DNA of 64,000 nucleotides from CAVVZJ01 sp963752755 (GTDB lineage Bacteria > Planctomycetota > Planctomycetia > Isosphaerales > Isosphaeraceae), in contig CAVVZJ010000001.1 in the NCBI GenBank assembly GCA_963752755.1, positions 1,550,001-1,614,000 on the forward strand. The letters are read 5' to 3'. This document shows, piece by piece, positions 37,108-47,012 of the stretch. A program made the translations under genes and the position numbers. How positions within the stretch are numbered: position 1 is the stretch's first letter; every line of letters starts with the position of its first letter. The notes beneath the pieces are model-generated. The model saw only the letters and a program-made list of their open reading frames with translations. It searched no databases and was not told where the DNA came from.

Positions 37108-38013
37108 GAGCGTCTAACAAAACCTCCAGGGTTGCTGGTCTTCGGCATGCCGATCGCTCGTTGTCTTCTCGGTCCGAGTGACCAGGAGATTTCCACCATG
37201 GCCAAGCCCATCCTGCCCGATGAACTCTGGGAAGTCGTCGGCCCGCTCTTACCGCCGCTGCCGCCGCCGAGCCCCAAGGGGGGACGCCCCCCCGTCGGCA
37301 ATCGCGAGGCCTTGACCGGGATTCTCTTCGTGCTGAAGACCGGCATCCCCTGGGAGGACCTGCCGTGTGAGATGGGCTGCGGCTCGGGGATGACCTGCTG
37401 GCGACGCCTGCGCGACTGGCAGGCCGACGGCACCTGGGACCGGATCTACCGGGTCCTGCTGGCCCGGCTCCGCGGGGCCGACAAGATCGATGGGTCGCGG
37501 GCCCTGATCGATAGCTCCTCGGTCCGCGCCGCCTATGGTGGCGGGGCCACCGGCCCCAGCCCGGTGGACCGGGGCAAGCCGGGCAGCAAGCATCACGTCC
37601 TCACCGACGCCTCGGGCATCCCGATGGCCGTGAGCGGGACGGCCGCCAACCGCAACGACATCTCCGAATTCGCGCCGCTGTTCCGCAAGATCCCGGCGGT
37701 GGCGGGCAAGGTCGGCCGCCCGCGGAAGCGTCCCGACGCCCTGCAGGGGGACCTGGCCTACGACTCGGAGCCACACCGTCAGGGGCTGCGGGAATTGGGG
37801 ATCGAGCCGATCTTGCCGGAGAAGGGTATCGATGACGAATCGGGTCTGGGAGAGACGCGGTGGCCAGTAGAGCGGACGCTGGCCTGGGTCCACCAGAACC
37901 GTCGGCTGCGCGTCCGCTACGAGAAACGGCCGGATATCCATCAGGCGTTCCTGACCTTAGCCTGCATCAAGATCTGTGCGAGTGCGCTATTCTCTGGGTT
38001 TTGTTAGACGCTC
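37108..38013 (+). mobile_element. IS5-family element A
   Basis: Terminal repeats GAGCGTCTAACAAAACC at 37108 and GGTTTTGTTAGACGCTC ending at 38013 are flanked by TTA at 37105-37107 and 38014-38016. Length is 906 bp. Its repeats closely match the ends of the 80-bp MITE at 53116. Confidence 0.93.
37198..38007 (+). CDS. IS5-family transposase
   Basis: From ATG 37198 (AGGAG nine bases upstream) the 269-residue protein shows LLPPLPPPSPKGGRP, GILFVLKTGIPWEDLP, then the DDE motifs ALIDSSSVRAAYGG, LQGDLAYDSEPHRQ and WPVERTLAWVHQNRRL. It is intact and complete for an IS427-type enzyme, so it may be active and could mobilise the related MITE. Confidence 0.92.
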   Translation: MAKPILPDELWEVVGPLLPPLPPPSPKGGRPPVGNREALTGILFVLKTGIPWEDLPCEMGCGSGMTCWRRLRDWQADGTWDRIYRVLLARLRGADKIDGSRALIDSSSVRAAYGGGATGPSPVDRGKPGSKHHVLTDASGIPMAVSGTAANRNDISEFAPLFRKIPAVAGKVGRPRKRPDALQGDLAYDSEPHRQGLRELGIEPILPEKGIDDESGLGETRWPVERTLAWVHQNRRLRVRYEKRPDIHQAFLTLACIKICASALFSGFC

Positions 38014-38337
38014 TTATGGGATCAGGTGTGAAGTTTCCGCCTCTTGGCACGGTACCTCTGGAGCTATCTGGCACCCCGCATCGGACCCGGACCCTCGCTC
38101 TCCCTCTCGTGACCGGGATTTGTTGCAGTCCGGCGACCGCCCGAGTATGAAGGGGCGGCTTATCCAAGTCGTCGGCCCTTCGGGTGATCCCGCTCCTTCC
38201 GCCCGCACTCTCCTGGCGCGGAATTTGCATGTCTTTCTTGCCACCGAAAACGCCTCGGGACTTTCCGCCGAGCTGACATGCGTCGGCAGGCGGGGCGCCC
38301 CGGTTTACCGCACGCGTCTTTCAACAGGAGTCCCACC
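38014..38337. other. Spacer upstream of the small acidic protein gene
   Basis: No gene is supported. The last 20 bases contain AACAGGAG ahead of ATG 38338, a good ribosome site. I see no clear promoter. Confidence 0.3.
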
Positions 38338-38691
38338 ATGGCCGCCAAGTCGGATTATTATACGGATGATGATCTCAGCGCCTGGGAACGTGTCAAGAAG
38401 GCCTTTGCCAACGATTGGGAGCAGACCAAGGCCGACTTCGGCGCCGACGATGCGCGCGACATGGACCAGGATGTTGACGACACGGTGAAGCAGATGGCCG
38501 GCTCCAAAGACTCCTTCGAAAACCGCGAGCAGGCGTTCCGCTTCGGCTACACGGCCCGGGGCCGCTACCATTCCGATTATCCCGAGTGGAACAACGAGCT
38601 CGACACCCGTCTGCGCTCGGAGTACCCCGGTGACTACGATGCCGACCGGGCCTACATCCGCCATGCCTACGGTTACCGCGGCTCGAAGTGA
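38338..38691 (+). CDS. Small acidic soluble protein, unknown function
   Basis: The 117-residue protein (from ATG 38338, with AGGAG upstream) is rich in Asp, Tyr and Arg: KSDYYTDDDLSAWERVKKAF, DFGADDARDMDQDVDDTVKQ, and a C-terminal GYTARGRYHSDYPEWNNELD. The first helix resembles CsbD/stress-type small proteins of planctomycetes, but no catalytic motif is visible. No signal peptide. Intact. Confidence 0.7.
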   Translation: MAAKSDYYTDDDLSAWERVKKAFANDWEQTKADFGADDARDMDQDVDDTVKQMAGSKDSFENREQAFRFGYTARGRYHSDYPEWNNELDTRLRSEYPGDYDADRAYIRHAYGYRGSK

Positions 38692-39144
38692 TGCGAACGA
38701 CATCACCTTCCACCCCGGATACCCGCCGACGCCGTCGAGGCATCGCCCCGAGGGCGAGCCCGTCGGCCCACCCCCGGCGGCGGCGCCGAGGTCGTCGACC
38801 TCCCCGCCGCCTACCCCTGCTCCACCGGACTCGGGCCGGGGCCGATCGCCTCTGAGCCCTGTCTCGACAAGTGCGTTTGCTTCCCAATTGACGCACCCGC
38901 AGACGGGCCGGCGGGCCAGTCGCGATGAGTCGTCGCGGATTATTTTGATAAATATATTATATAAGATATTCATATTAGTCTGGACCGGATCTCGGGGCGG
39001 CCGAGGCCTGCAGGCCACCGGATCGGTGCATCGGCACCATATTCGCTAGAATGAATCGGGGCGCGGCCCCTCCGCTGCCGCCGGCCGCGGACGGCAGGGC
39101 CCGGACGGCCGCGGGCGGACTTCACCGCGACCGCGAGGGCTCCT
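38692..39144. other. Spacer with an AT-rich patch, likely promoter region
   Basis: No gene is supported. A 47-base stretch at 38937-38983 is almost pure A/T (ATAAATATATTATATAAGAT) in otherwise GC-rich DNA. It lies about 165 bases before the desaturase start and is the best promoter or regulatory candidate in this region. Confidence 0.4.
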
Positions 39145-40106
39145 ATGGGCGACGGTGGCCGTTGGGGGCGCATCGAAGGCTGGCGGAGCGCCCGATCGCT
39201 CGCTTCGGAGTGGGCATCGGTCGCCTGCGTGATCGGCCTGGCGACCTATCTCGACGCGCCACTCCCTTACGTCATAGCCGTCGTTCTCGTCGGCGCCCTC
39301 CAGCACCGGCTGGCCGCGCTGGGGCACGAGGCCGCCCACGGGACGCTGTTCCGGGATCGATTCTGGAACGACGCCGCGGCGGACGCACTGTGCTTCTTCC
39401 CCGTCCTGGGGACGGTCCGCCATTATCGGCGTTGGCACCTCGCCCACCACGCGGCGCCGAACGACCCCGAGCGGGATCCCGACGTGCTGAATCTGGGGCC
39501 CTCGCTCCTGCGGGACCGGTTCCCGATGTCGCGCCCTCAGATGGTCTGGCTGGTGTTCCTGCGCTGGGCGTCCGGACCGACCTCGTTCGCACGCTACGGC
39601 TGGTCGTACATGCGTATGAACACCTTCGGCCGGGCGCAGGATTGCGGCCACCCGAGTGCGATCGCCCCGGCTATCCGCCACGCGTCGAGGCCCTCGCCCG
39701 TGCGGCGTTCTACTGCAGCCTGGTGCTCGCCCTCCGGGCCCTGGGGCCGAGGGCGACGCTGGCGTTCGTCGCCCTCTGGGTCCTGCCGCTGGTCACGACG
39801 TTCCCGTACTTCCTGATGCTCCGCGACACGTTCCAGCACACGAACGCCGACGCGGGCCGGTACACGAACACGCGCCTCTTCCGGGTCCATCCGGCCGTGC
39901 GCTGGGCGGTCTTCCCTTACGGGCAGGACCTCCACCTGCCGCACCACGCGGCGCCGACCGTCCCGCACTATCTGCTCGAGGAATGGCACCGCCACCTGCT
40001 GGCGACCCGGGCCGGCTACGGGCCGGCGGCCGTCGAGTGTCGCGGGGTCCTGTGGAACCGGACGGGCGAGCCGACGATCGCGGACACGCTGGCGCGAGGG
40101 GGATGA
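39145..40106 (+). pseudogene. Membrane fatty-acid desaturase, one frameshift
   Basis: Three histidine boxes of membrane desaturases are present: HEAAH near residue 60, HLAHH near 97 and HLPHH near the C-terminus, with hydrophobic segments between them. The first frame runs from ATG 39145 to about 39620 (SYMRMNTFG). It continues in another frame with GLRPPECDRPG and FYCSLVLALRALG to 40106. The shift falls in CCGGGCG, where one more G repairs it. If it is a sequencing error the enzyme is a normal desaturase of about 320 residues acting on membrane lipids. Its stop overlaps the next start (ATGA). Confidence 0.75.
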
Positions 40107-40816
40107 GGATGCTCGAGCGATTCGATCCGACGCGGGAGAGCGCGAACCCCTGCTACCGGTCCTTCGCCTCGTATCAGACCGGCCTCTACGAGCGTGCCCG
40201 GGAGGCGATTCGGGGCCTCGGACGCCCGCACGTCCGGGTGCTGGACGCCGCATGCGGCATCGGCTACGGCTCGGCTTACCTGGCGGACCTCGGGACCTAC
40301 GAGGGCCTGGACGCCGACCGCGAGACGATCGAGCGGGCGCGGACCCGATGGCCGGGCGCGACGTACAACGTGGCGGACCTGGAGGATCCGGGAACCTTCG
40401 CCGGCCGCGGGAAGTACGACGCGATCGCGTCGTTCGAGACGGCCGAGCATCTGTGGGACCCGGGGGCCTTCCTGCGCCATTGCCGGGGTGCGCTGGCGCC
40501 CGGCGGGTTGCTCTGCTTCAGCGCCCCGACGGGCCGGACCAGGGACTTCGACCCGTACCATCGGCGCGACTGGCCGGCGGGTCGGTGGGAGCGGTTGCTG
40601 AGCGAGTCGGGATTCGTCGTCACGGCCAGGTACGAGCATCAGATCGACGAGTCGTTCAAGTCGTTCCGGATGATGATCCCTGTGTCGGTGCGGCAGCAGA
40701 TCTGGGCGGGATGGCGTGCGGTGCGCTTCGGCTACGCGGCGGCGCGGATCCGGGAGTGGCTCGTCGAGGGGCGGTTCCGGTGTCGGTGGACGATGTGGAT
40801 CTGCGCAGGGGGGTAG
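40103..40816 (+). CDS. Class I SAM-dependent methyltransferase
   Basis: The 237-residue protein has the AdoMet motif VLDAACGIGYGSAYL (motif I), an acidic residue at the end of strand 2 (YEGLDADRETI), and FETAEHLW followed by LAPGGLLCFSAP. It starts at ATG 40103, overlapping the desaturase stop by 4 bases, so the two are coupled. This suggests lipid or small-molecule modification acting with the desaturase. The substrate is unknown. Confidence 0.85.
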   Translation: MRMLERFDPTRESANPCYRSFASYQTGLYERAREAIRGLGRPHVRVLDAACGIGYGSAYLADLGTYEGLDADRETIERARTRWPGATYNVADLEDPGTFAGRGKYDAIASFETAEHLWDPGAFLRHCRGALAPGGLLCFSAPTGRTRDFDPYHRRDWPAGRWERLLSESGFVVTARYEHQIDESFKSFRMMIPVSVRQQIWAGWRAVRFGYAAARIREWLVEGRFRCRWTMWICAGG

Positions 40817-41388
40817 CGTCGTCGGCCGTGTGCATAGTCCGTTTCCGATCACGCACGGTTGGCGGCCTCGGGAGCCGGGATGCTGTCCGTTTGCCGTCGT
40901 CGGGCCGAGGTAGTCGCCCAGGCAGGACTCCGACCCCCGATTGACCCAATTCCATGGATGCACTCCACCGAATCGGATGCCCTGTTGAGCGTGAGACGTT
41001 GGCTGCGCCGGTCCGAAACGCCGTGGCAGCGTACGAGTCGCCGGAGCCCGCAAAGACGCCGTCGAGGCCCTCGGTGGGATCGGGCCGGTGTTCGCCGGGT
41101 CCTGGCATGCTGCGTCTCCTGGACGAAAGGGTTCTACCAGAAATCACGCTCTCTTCTGGATATCTGCCCACTGGCCCCGCCCGGTCTCCTTGCGAGAAAC
41201 TCGAAAATCTTGTTGGCATCTTGTTTTTCACTGCCCACGAGGCCCAAATAACGGGACGTCCGGAAGCCACGTACCGAGAGCTTGAGAGTTTGCCCACGCC
41301 TTGACGCGCCCGTTTATGGGGGTGACGTGCGCTTATTGCTTCTCTCCAACCCCAGTTCCAAAGTGGAAAGGGCCATCTCATTAACCCC
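40817..41388. other. Intergenic region
   Basis: I see no supported gene. ORFs in it are short and lack ribosome sites. GC content falls toward 41200-41240. It separates two co-directional genes and probably carries a promoter for the secreted methyltransferase. Confidence 0.3.
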
Positions 41389-42300
41389 ATGGTTCGCCGC
41401 ATCCTGGTCGGCTCGATGCTGATGCTGTCGATGCTGGTACTGCTCGCCGCGGGGCTCGCGGATACGGGGCAGAGCACTCGTATCACCGATTCACCAGGAC
41501 AATGGCGAAGCGACGGCAAGGCCGGTAACCGGGGCAAGGGCGATTACGTCCTCAAGGAGCTCGTCTTGAAACCGGTCGACGTCGTGGTGGACATCGGCGC
41601 CAGTGACGGCTTTTGGACCGAACAGATGGCGAAGGTCGTCGGCGATCGCGGCATGATCCACGCCGCCGCGGTCGATCACAAGAAGGTTGATCTGATGAAG
41701 AAGAAGTTCGCCGGAATTGCCCAGATCCACCCCTACCTCTGCCCGAAGGACAGTCCCGGCCTGCCCGATCGCGCCTGCGACTTGGCGTTCTTTTCGGAAA
41801 ACTACCACCACCTGGGCGAGGGCGCCCACGTCGGTTACCTCAAGCGCCTGCGCTCGGTCATCAAGCCGACCGGCCGCGTGGTCATCATCGAGCGATACAC
41901 CGGGACCGGGCTGGGCAACGGCACGCACGGCACGCGGCTGAGCCGTCTGATTCGACAGGCCGAAGAGGCGGGCTGGGTGCCCGTGCAGGCGGAGTTGATG
42001 GCCGGCACCGATCGCTACATCGCGATCCTGGCCCAAATGGAGATGTTCCCGCCGGAGCCCGTGAGGAAGAGAGCGAGCCGCCGCGATCGCTCTCGACCCG
42101 GCCCCGCGGTCCTGATCCCGGTCTGCTTTGCGACCCTGACCTCCTTCCTGTGGTTTGCCATGAACGGCCGTGTGACGACCATGACCGTGGGTTCCCTCGG
42201 AAGCCAACTCGAAGCCGCGCCTTCCCGGGATCAGATCGGCGGGCTGACGTGGTCCACCCTGAAGACGTGCGAGGCCGAACCCGCGGAACAGCCGGCCTGA
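41389..42300 (+). CDS. Exported methyltransferase-like protein with an odd C-terminus
   Basis: A signal peptide (about residues 5-24) precedes a Rossmann methyltransferase domain: VDVVVDIGASDGFWTEQM (motif I), then DLAFFSENYHHLGEG and SVIKPTGRVVIIER. Secreted class I methyltransferases of this sort are common in planctomycetes, but a periplasmic source of AdoMet is unclear. After MEMFPPEPVRK (residue about 226) the last 75 residues look unrelated, with a hydrophobic stretch (PVCFATLTSFLWF), which suggests that the normal end was lost and the frame extended. Moderate confidence in function. Confidence 0.75.
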   Translation: MVRRILVGSMLMLSMLVLLAAGLADTGQSTRITDSPGQWRSDGKAGNRGKGDYVLKELVLKPVDVVVDIGASDGFWTEQMAKVVGDRGMIHAAAVDHKKVDLMKKKFAGIAQIHPYLCPKDSPGLPDRACDLAFFSENYHHLGEGAHVGYLKRLRSVIKPTGRVVIIERYTGTGLGNGTHGTRLSRLIRQAEEAGWVPVQAELMAGTDRYIAILAQMEMFPPEPVRKRASRRDRSRPGPAVLIPVCFATLTSFLWFAMNGRVTTMTVGSLGSQLEAAPSRDQIGGLTWSTLKTCEAEPAEQPA

Positions 42301-42353
42301 TCCGCTCTCGCCCTCCCTCGATACTGCCGAGAACACAAGCGGAGACTGACGCG

Positions 42354-43950
42354 ATGACGCCCCCAGAAAACTGGCCGTTCACCCGTCGTTCGCTCCTGTC
42401 CGGCGCAACGGGCGCCGCGCTCGCCGGATCATTCGGGGAATGGGGCCCTTCGAGGAAGATTCTGGCTGCCGACGCGAAATCTCCCCTGGCGATCGGCACC
42501 CGTCGCGAGCTGTTCCTCGACGATCTTCTGATCGACCGCTTCGGCGGTAAGGCCGACCGTCGGTTGCATCACCCTCAGCCCAGAGAGGTTGTGCTCGTCC
42601 ACGACGAGCCGTGGGAAGGGAGCGGGAGCGGCTACCACAGCGTCTTCCAGGACGGACACCTCTACCGGATGTATTACAAGGCCTGGCACCTCGATGTCTC
42701 GCCGGGGAAGGTCCGAACCGACGCCCATCCGCTCTACTGTTGTTACGCCGAGAGCGAGGACGGGATCCATTGGCGGAAGCCCAAACTCGGCCTGGTCGAG
42801 TTCCGGGGCTCGAAAGACAACAACATCGTCCTCGCCAGCGGAACCCGGGGGCCGCTCCATGTCGACGCCGGCCACCCCGCCGTGTTCAAGGACGATAACC
42901 CGACCTGCCCCCCCGACGCACGCTACAAGGCGTTCGTCCGCTCGGCGGAGCCCAACGGGCTGCTCCCCTTCCGGTCGCCCGACGGCCTGCACTGGACGCC
43001 CATGAGCGATGGTCCGGTCATCACGGAAGGGGCGTTCGACTCCCAGAACCTCGCCTTCTGGGACGCGGAGCGCGGGACCTATCGCGCCTACTGGCGATTC
43101 TTCACCGACGCTGATAAGGGCCGCAGCATTCGCGCGATCCGGACCGCGACCTCCCCCGACTTTCTCCACTGGAGCCACCCGACCGATCTGTCGTACGTCG
43201 ATTCGCCCCCCGAGGAGATGTACACCAATCAGGTCAAGCCGTATCACCGGGCCCCGCACATCCTGATCGGTTTCCCGACGCGGTACACCGACCGGGGTTG
43301 GTCCCCCTCCATGAAGGCCCTGCCGGAACGCGAGCACCGGGAGATGCGGTCGTCGGGCAGCCCCCGCTACGGAACGGCGCTGACCGAGGCGCTCGTGATG
43401 GCCAGCCGGGACGGCGTCACCTTTACGCGATGGAACGAGGCGTTCCTGCGTCCGGGGATCGAGCGCCCAGGGTCATGGAACTACGGGCAGCAGTATCTCG
43501 CCTGGCAGCTTGTTGAGACGCCCGCGGACCTCGACGGCGCCCCCCCGGAACTGTCGCTTTACGCCACCGAGAGTTACTGGACCGGCACGAGCAGCGCCCT
43601 CCGCCGCTACACGCTTCGCCCGGACGGCTTCGTCTCGGTCAGCGCCCCGATGCGCGGGGGTGAGTTGGTGACGAAGCCTCTGACCTTCGAAGGGAGCCAA
43701 CTTCTCCTGAACGGCTCGACGTCGGCCGCCGGTACAGTTCGCGTCGAGGTCCAGAACCCCGAAGGCAAGCCATTCCCCGGGTTTTCCCTGGCCGACTGCG
43801 ACGATCTGTTCGGCGATTCCCTCGACCGCGAGGTGACCTGGAAGAGTCGGCGCCGACGTTGGCTCCCTAGCCGGCAAGCCGGTCAGGCTTCGGTTCGTGA
43901 TGCAAGACGCAGACCTGTATGCCCTCCGCTTCTCGAAGGACGGACGGTGA
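42354..43950 (+). pseudogene. Exported GH32/GH43-like beta-propeller hydrolase, 3' frameshift
   Basis: A twin-arginine signal (FTRRSLLSGATGAALAG) precedes a five-bladed-propeller-like protein with DGLHWTPMSD, SPDFLHWSHP and RDGVTFTRWNEAF repeats, the S-x-D-G-x-x-W pattern of GH32/GH43-type families. The frame breaks near 43856, where one extra base in AAGAGTCGGCG shifts it. The normal end (SLAGKPVRLRFVMQDADLYA, then LRFSKDGR) follows in another frame to TGA 43950. If the break is an error the gene is about 532 residues. It is about 50 bases downstream of the methyltransferase and about 100 before the ceramidase gene. Confidence 0.72.
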
Positions 43951-44054
43951 GGTTGTCCGGTCGAGATACGTCCTCGGCCGCGAAGACTTCCGACAAGCTT
44001 TGCCAAATGCCGGATCGAAAACCTCGAACATTACCCTCTTTCACGGAGATCTCC

Positions 44055-45434
44055 ATGAATCGCCCTCTCGGCTCGGTCCTCTGCACGGCGGTTTGCTTGA
44101 CGGCCCTCGCGGCCGAGGGCCGGTGCGCGCCGCTGGACGCGCGAGCCTGGAAAGCCGGGGTCGCCACCGTCGCGATCACGCCGGAGAAGGGACTCTGGAT
44201 GGCCGGGTACGCGTCGCGGAACCGGCCGGCCGAGGGGAAAGAGACCAACCTGTACGCCAAGGCGCTGGCCCTTGAGGACGCTCGGGGGACACGTCTCGTC
44301 GTCGTCACGCTGGACCTCATCGGCGTGCCGCGCTCCCTGCGAAAGGCCCTGGAGACACGCTGCGGCGAGGCCTACAAAATGCCGCCGGAAGGCCTGTTGC
44401 TGAACGCCTCGCATACGCACAGCGGGCCGGAATTCCGGGTCGGCCGCGTCCCCTGGGACGACGGCAACCTCAAGCCGAGCCGGGACAGCGAAGCCTACGG
44501 CGAGCGTCTGGAGGAGCAACTCTTCCAGCTGATCGGCGAGGCCCTCGACCACCTGAGCCCCGCCAAACTCGGGTACACGCACGCGCGAGCCGGCTTCGCC
44601 ATGAACCGCCGCCTGCCCACGCCCAAGGGCTACCGGAACAGCCCGAATCCCGACGGCCCCGTGGACCAGTCCGTGCCGGTGCTTCGCGTCGAGGACGAGG
44701 ACGGGAAGCTCCGCGCCGTCCTGTTCGGCTATGCGTGTCACAACACCTCACTGGCTCTTTACCAGTGGAACGCCGACTACGCCGGCTACGCGCAGGAGTT
44801 CGTGCAGGCCGAGCACTCGGGCACGGTCGCGTTGTTTTTGATGGGATGCGGCGGCGACCAGAACCCCTATCCGCGCAAGACGGTCGAGCTGGCGCAGCAG
44901 CACGGCCGCGCCCTCGCCAATGCCGTCGAGACCGCACTCTCGGTCACCCCCCGCGAGGTGGACGGTCCGTTGCGATCGGCGTACGGGGAAGTGGACCTCG
45001 ACTACGACGCCATCCCGACGCGCGAGGAATTCCGGCAACGCCTCGATTCCAGGAACAAGGTCGAGGCCGACCACGCGAAGCGCTTCCTCGCCAGGCTCGA
45101 TGACGGGGAAGAACTCCCCACGAGCTACCCGTGTCCGGTGCAGATCGTCCGCCTCGGCGACGACCTCGTGTTGGTCGCCATCGGCGGCGAGACGTGCGTG
45201 GACTATTCCCTCCGGCTCAAGCAGGAGCTCGCAGGCCAGGCTGCCGTCTGGGTTGCCGGCTACAGCAACGACGTGATGGGTTACATCCCGAGTCGTCGGG
45301 TCCGCGAGGAGGGGGGATACGAGGCCACCGAGGCGATGCGCTACAGCCGGACCCACCCCGCTCCCTGGGCGCCCACGCTGGAGGAGAAGATCATCGGAAA
45401 GGTCCACGAGCTCGACCGCGGCCTGAGCCGTTGA
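44055..45434 (+). CDS. Neutral ceramidase-like hydrolase A, exported
   Basis: The 459-residue protein has a signal peptide (residues 1-24) and features of the neutral/alkaline ceramidase family: VATVAITPEKGLWMAGYASR near the start, NASHTHSGPEF with zinc-ligand histidines near residues 120 and 122, FGYACHNTS, MGCGGDQNPYPR, and GYSNDVMGYIPSRRVREEGG near the end. Many planctomycetes encode several short paralogs lacking the C-terminal domain of true ceramidases, so the natural substrate may be another amide or a lipid. Start ATG 44055 precedes the hydrophobic segment. Intact. Confidence 0.87.
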   Translation: MNRPLGSVLCTAVCLTALAAEGRCAPLDARAWKAGVATVAITPEKGLWMAGYASRNRPAEGKETNLYAKALALEDARGTRLVVVTLDLIGVPRSLRKALETRCGEAYKMPPEGLLLNASHTHSGPEFRVGRVPWDDGNLKPSRDSEAYGERLEEQLFQLIGEALDHLSPAKLGYTHARAGFAMNRRLPTPKGYRNSPNPDGPVDQSVPVLRVEDEDGKLRAVLFGYACHNTSLALYQWNADYAGYAQEFVQAEHSGTVALFLMGCGGDQNPYPRKTVELAQQHGRALANAVETALSVTPREVDGPLRSAYGEVDLDYDAIPTREEFRQRLDSRNKVEADHAKRFLARLDDGEELPTSYPCPVQIVRLGDDLVLVAIGGETCVDYSLRLKQELAGQAAVWVAGYSNDVMGYIPSRRVREEGGYEATEAMRYSRTHPAPWAPTLEEKIIGKVHELDRGLSR

Positions 45435-46137
45435 TCGCCGTGGCGAGCAGGTCTCCGTCGGCGTCCCAGAAGAAGAGGACCTCGACCCCGTGGTCCTCGG
45501 GGCCCTCGATGCCGCGGAAGTCGGGACGATCGGTGGGGCCGTACATCTGCGCCCGGCCGTCGGCGTACACCGAGCGGCGATTCTGGCCCAGCACGGCGTG
45601 CCCGAGCCCCCAGCCGACCCGACCCGGCTTGCGGGATTCCCAGGCCCGGACGGCTGCGTCGGCGACGCGCGTCGCCAGGAACTCGGCGTACTCGGACGGC
45701 GGCATGACGCCGTCCTTCGGGATCTCGTAGTCCCCCTCCGCCATGACGGGCGCGGTGTGGGTGTGGGTGGCGTTGAGCACCACCTTGCGAGGATCGACGC
45801 CCGGGAGGCGCTCACCGACGAGCTGCCGGACCCGTTCGAGGACCGGCGCCTCGATCGCGACGAGGTCGCAGGAGACGAGGATGGCCTGATCGACGGCCCG
45901 GTCGCCTTCGCGCGATTCCAGGGCGAGGGCCGTGGCCGTCACCGGGCTCTCGACGCCCTGGGAGATGCGGGTATGCATCTGCCCGGCGAGCGCGACGGGC
46001 CGGTCGGGGGTGATGCTCACGGTGGCCCCGCCGACGTGCAGTTCGGCGGCCGGGCATTCGGCGAGCGCGGCGAACGTCGAGAGGGAGGCGACAAGGCCGA
46101 AGATCCACGACGGCCTCAACGGTCTTGCTGACGGCAT
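45430..46137 (-). pseudogene. Ceramidase-like gene B, N-terminal half
   Basis: From ATG 46137 the protein has a signal peptide (WIFGLVASLSTFAALA), VGGATVSITPDRPVALAGQM and NATHTHTAPVM, and stops being family-like after DGDLLATAINGS at about 45430, exactly where ceramidase A ends on the opposite strand. The matching C-terminal piece lies at 49120-49332 on the plus strand. The central about 190 residues are missing. The arrangement implies an inversion plus deletion. Confidence 0.8.
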
Positions 46138-46963
46138 GGCTGGGTTGCTCCTGGTGCGTTTGCTGGGGACGGAGGTTCGTCTGGGGAGTCGCGGTCATCG
46201 GCCTCGGTCGCGTTGGGTCGTGTCTCGGACGGACCTCGGGGCGGGGCCAAAGCGTCACGGAGCACCGGACGCAGGGCCTCGGCAAGCTCGCGGTGGCCTC
46301 GGGGGTTGGGGTGGCATCCGTCGGTCGTCCAGTCGGCGAGGTCCTGGCCGTCGGATCGGGCCTCGGTCCAGCGGGCGATGTGGTCCACCAGCGGGACGCG
46401 GCACTCGGCCGCGACCTCGCGGCACGCCTCCATGTAAGGGGCGAGCCGGACGTTCGGATTCTCGCCGAGACCGTTGACCGGGGCGTCATCGGCCCAGCGC
46501 GGCTCGGTCATCAGGATCGGCGCGATGCCGCGGCGGCGCAGGTCGGCGACGATCGCCCGGAGGTTCGCCTTGTAGTCCTCCCGAGAGATCCGGCTCGAAG
46601 ACGAGCCCGGATCGACGTAGCTGTCGTTCGTCCCGTACATCACGGTGACGACCCGAGGCCGGAGCTTGCCGACGGCGTCGAGCCGCTTCAGGGCCTGGTC
46701 GGTCCGCTCGCCGCCGATGCCGAGGTTGACGACCTCGGCGTCGATGCCGTCGGCCTTCAGGTCACGCTCGGCCAGGGCGGCGAACGTGTCCTCGGGGCGG
46801 ACGCCGGGCGCACCCCTCTCGTGATCGAGTCGCCAAGGGCCACCACGCGGACGGCTCGCACGCCGGGATCATCGGCCAGCGCGGCGGGTCCCACGCCGAT
46901 CAGCCCGAGGGTGACGAGCAGACGACCGAGACCGGCTCCGGGACCCGAGAGACACGTCATCAT
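46116..46963 (-). pseudogene. SGNH/GDSL-type esterase, one frameshift
   Basis: From ATG 46963 there is a signal peptide, then VVALGDSITRG (block I with catalytic Ser), a shift in a run of four G near 46815, then VVNLGIGGERTDQALKRL, MYGTNDSYVDPG (block III with oxyanion Asn) and WTTDGCHPNPRGH (block V with catalytic Asp and His). One more G restores the frame. These enzymes deacetylate or hydrolyse carbohydrate esters or lipids. The 3' end overlaps the start of ceramidase B by 22 bases, so they formed an operon. Confidence 0.78.
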
Positions 46964-47012
46964 TCACCTTTGCTTCGAGAACAAATTCGAGGCCCCCGCG
47001 ATCCCAGGTCGG

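Noticed and set aside
42150..45434. A single open frame of 1094 codons
   Set aside because: It runs from an artificial upstream start through the GH-like gene and, because of that gene's frameshift, on into ceramidase A. Two signal peptides (at 42354 and 44055) show two genes.
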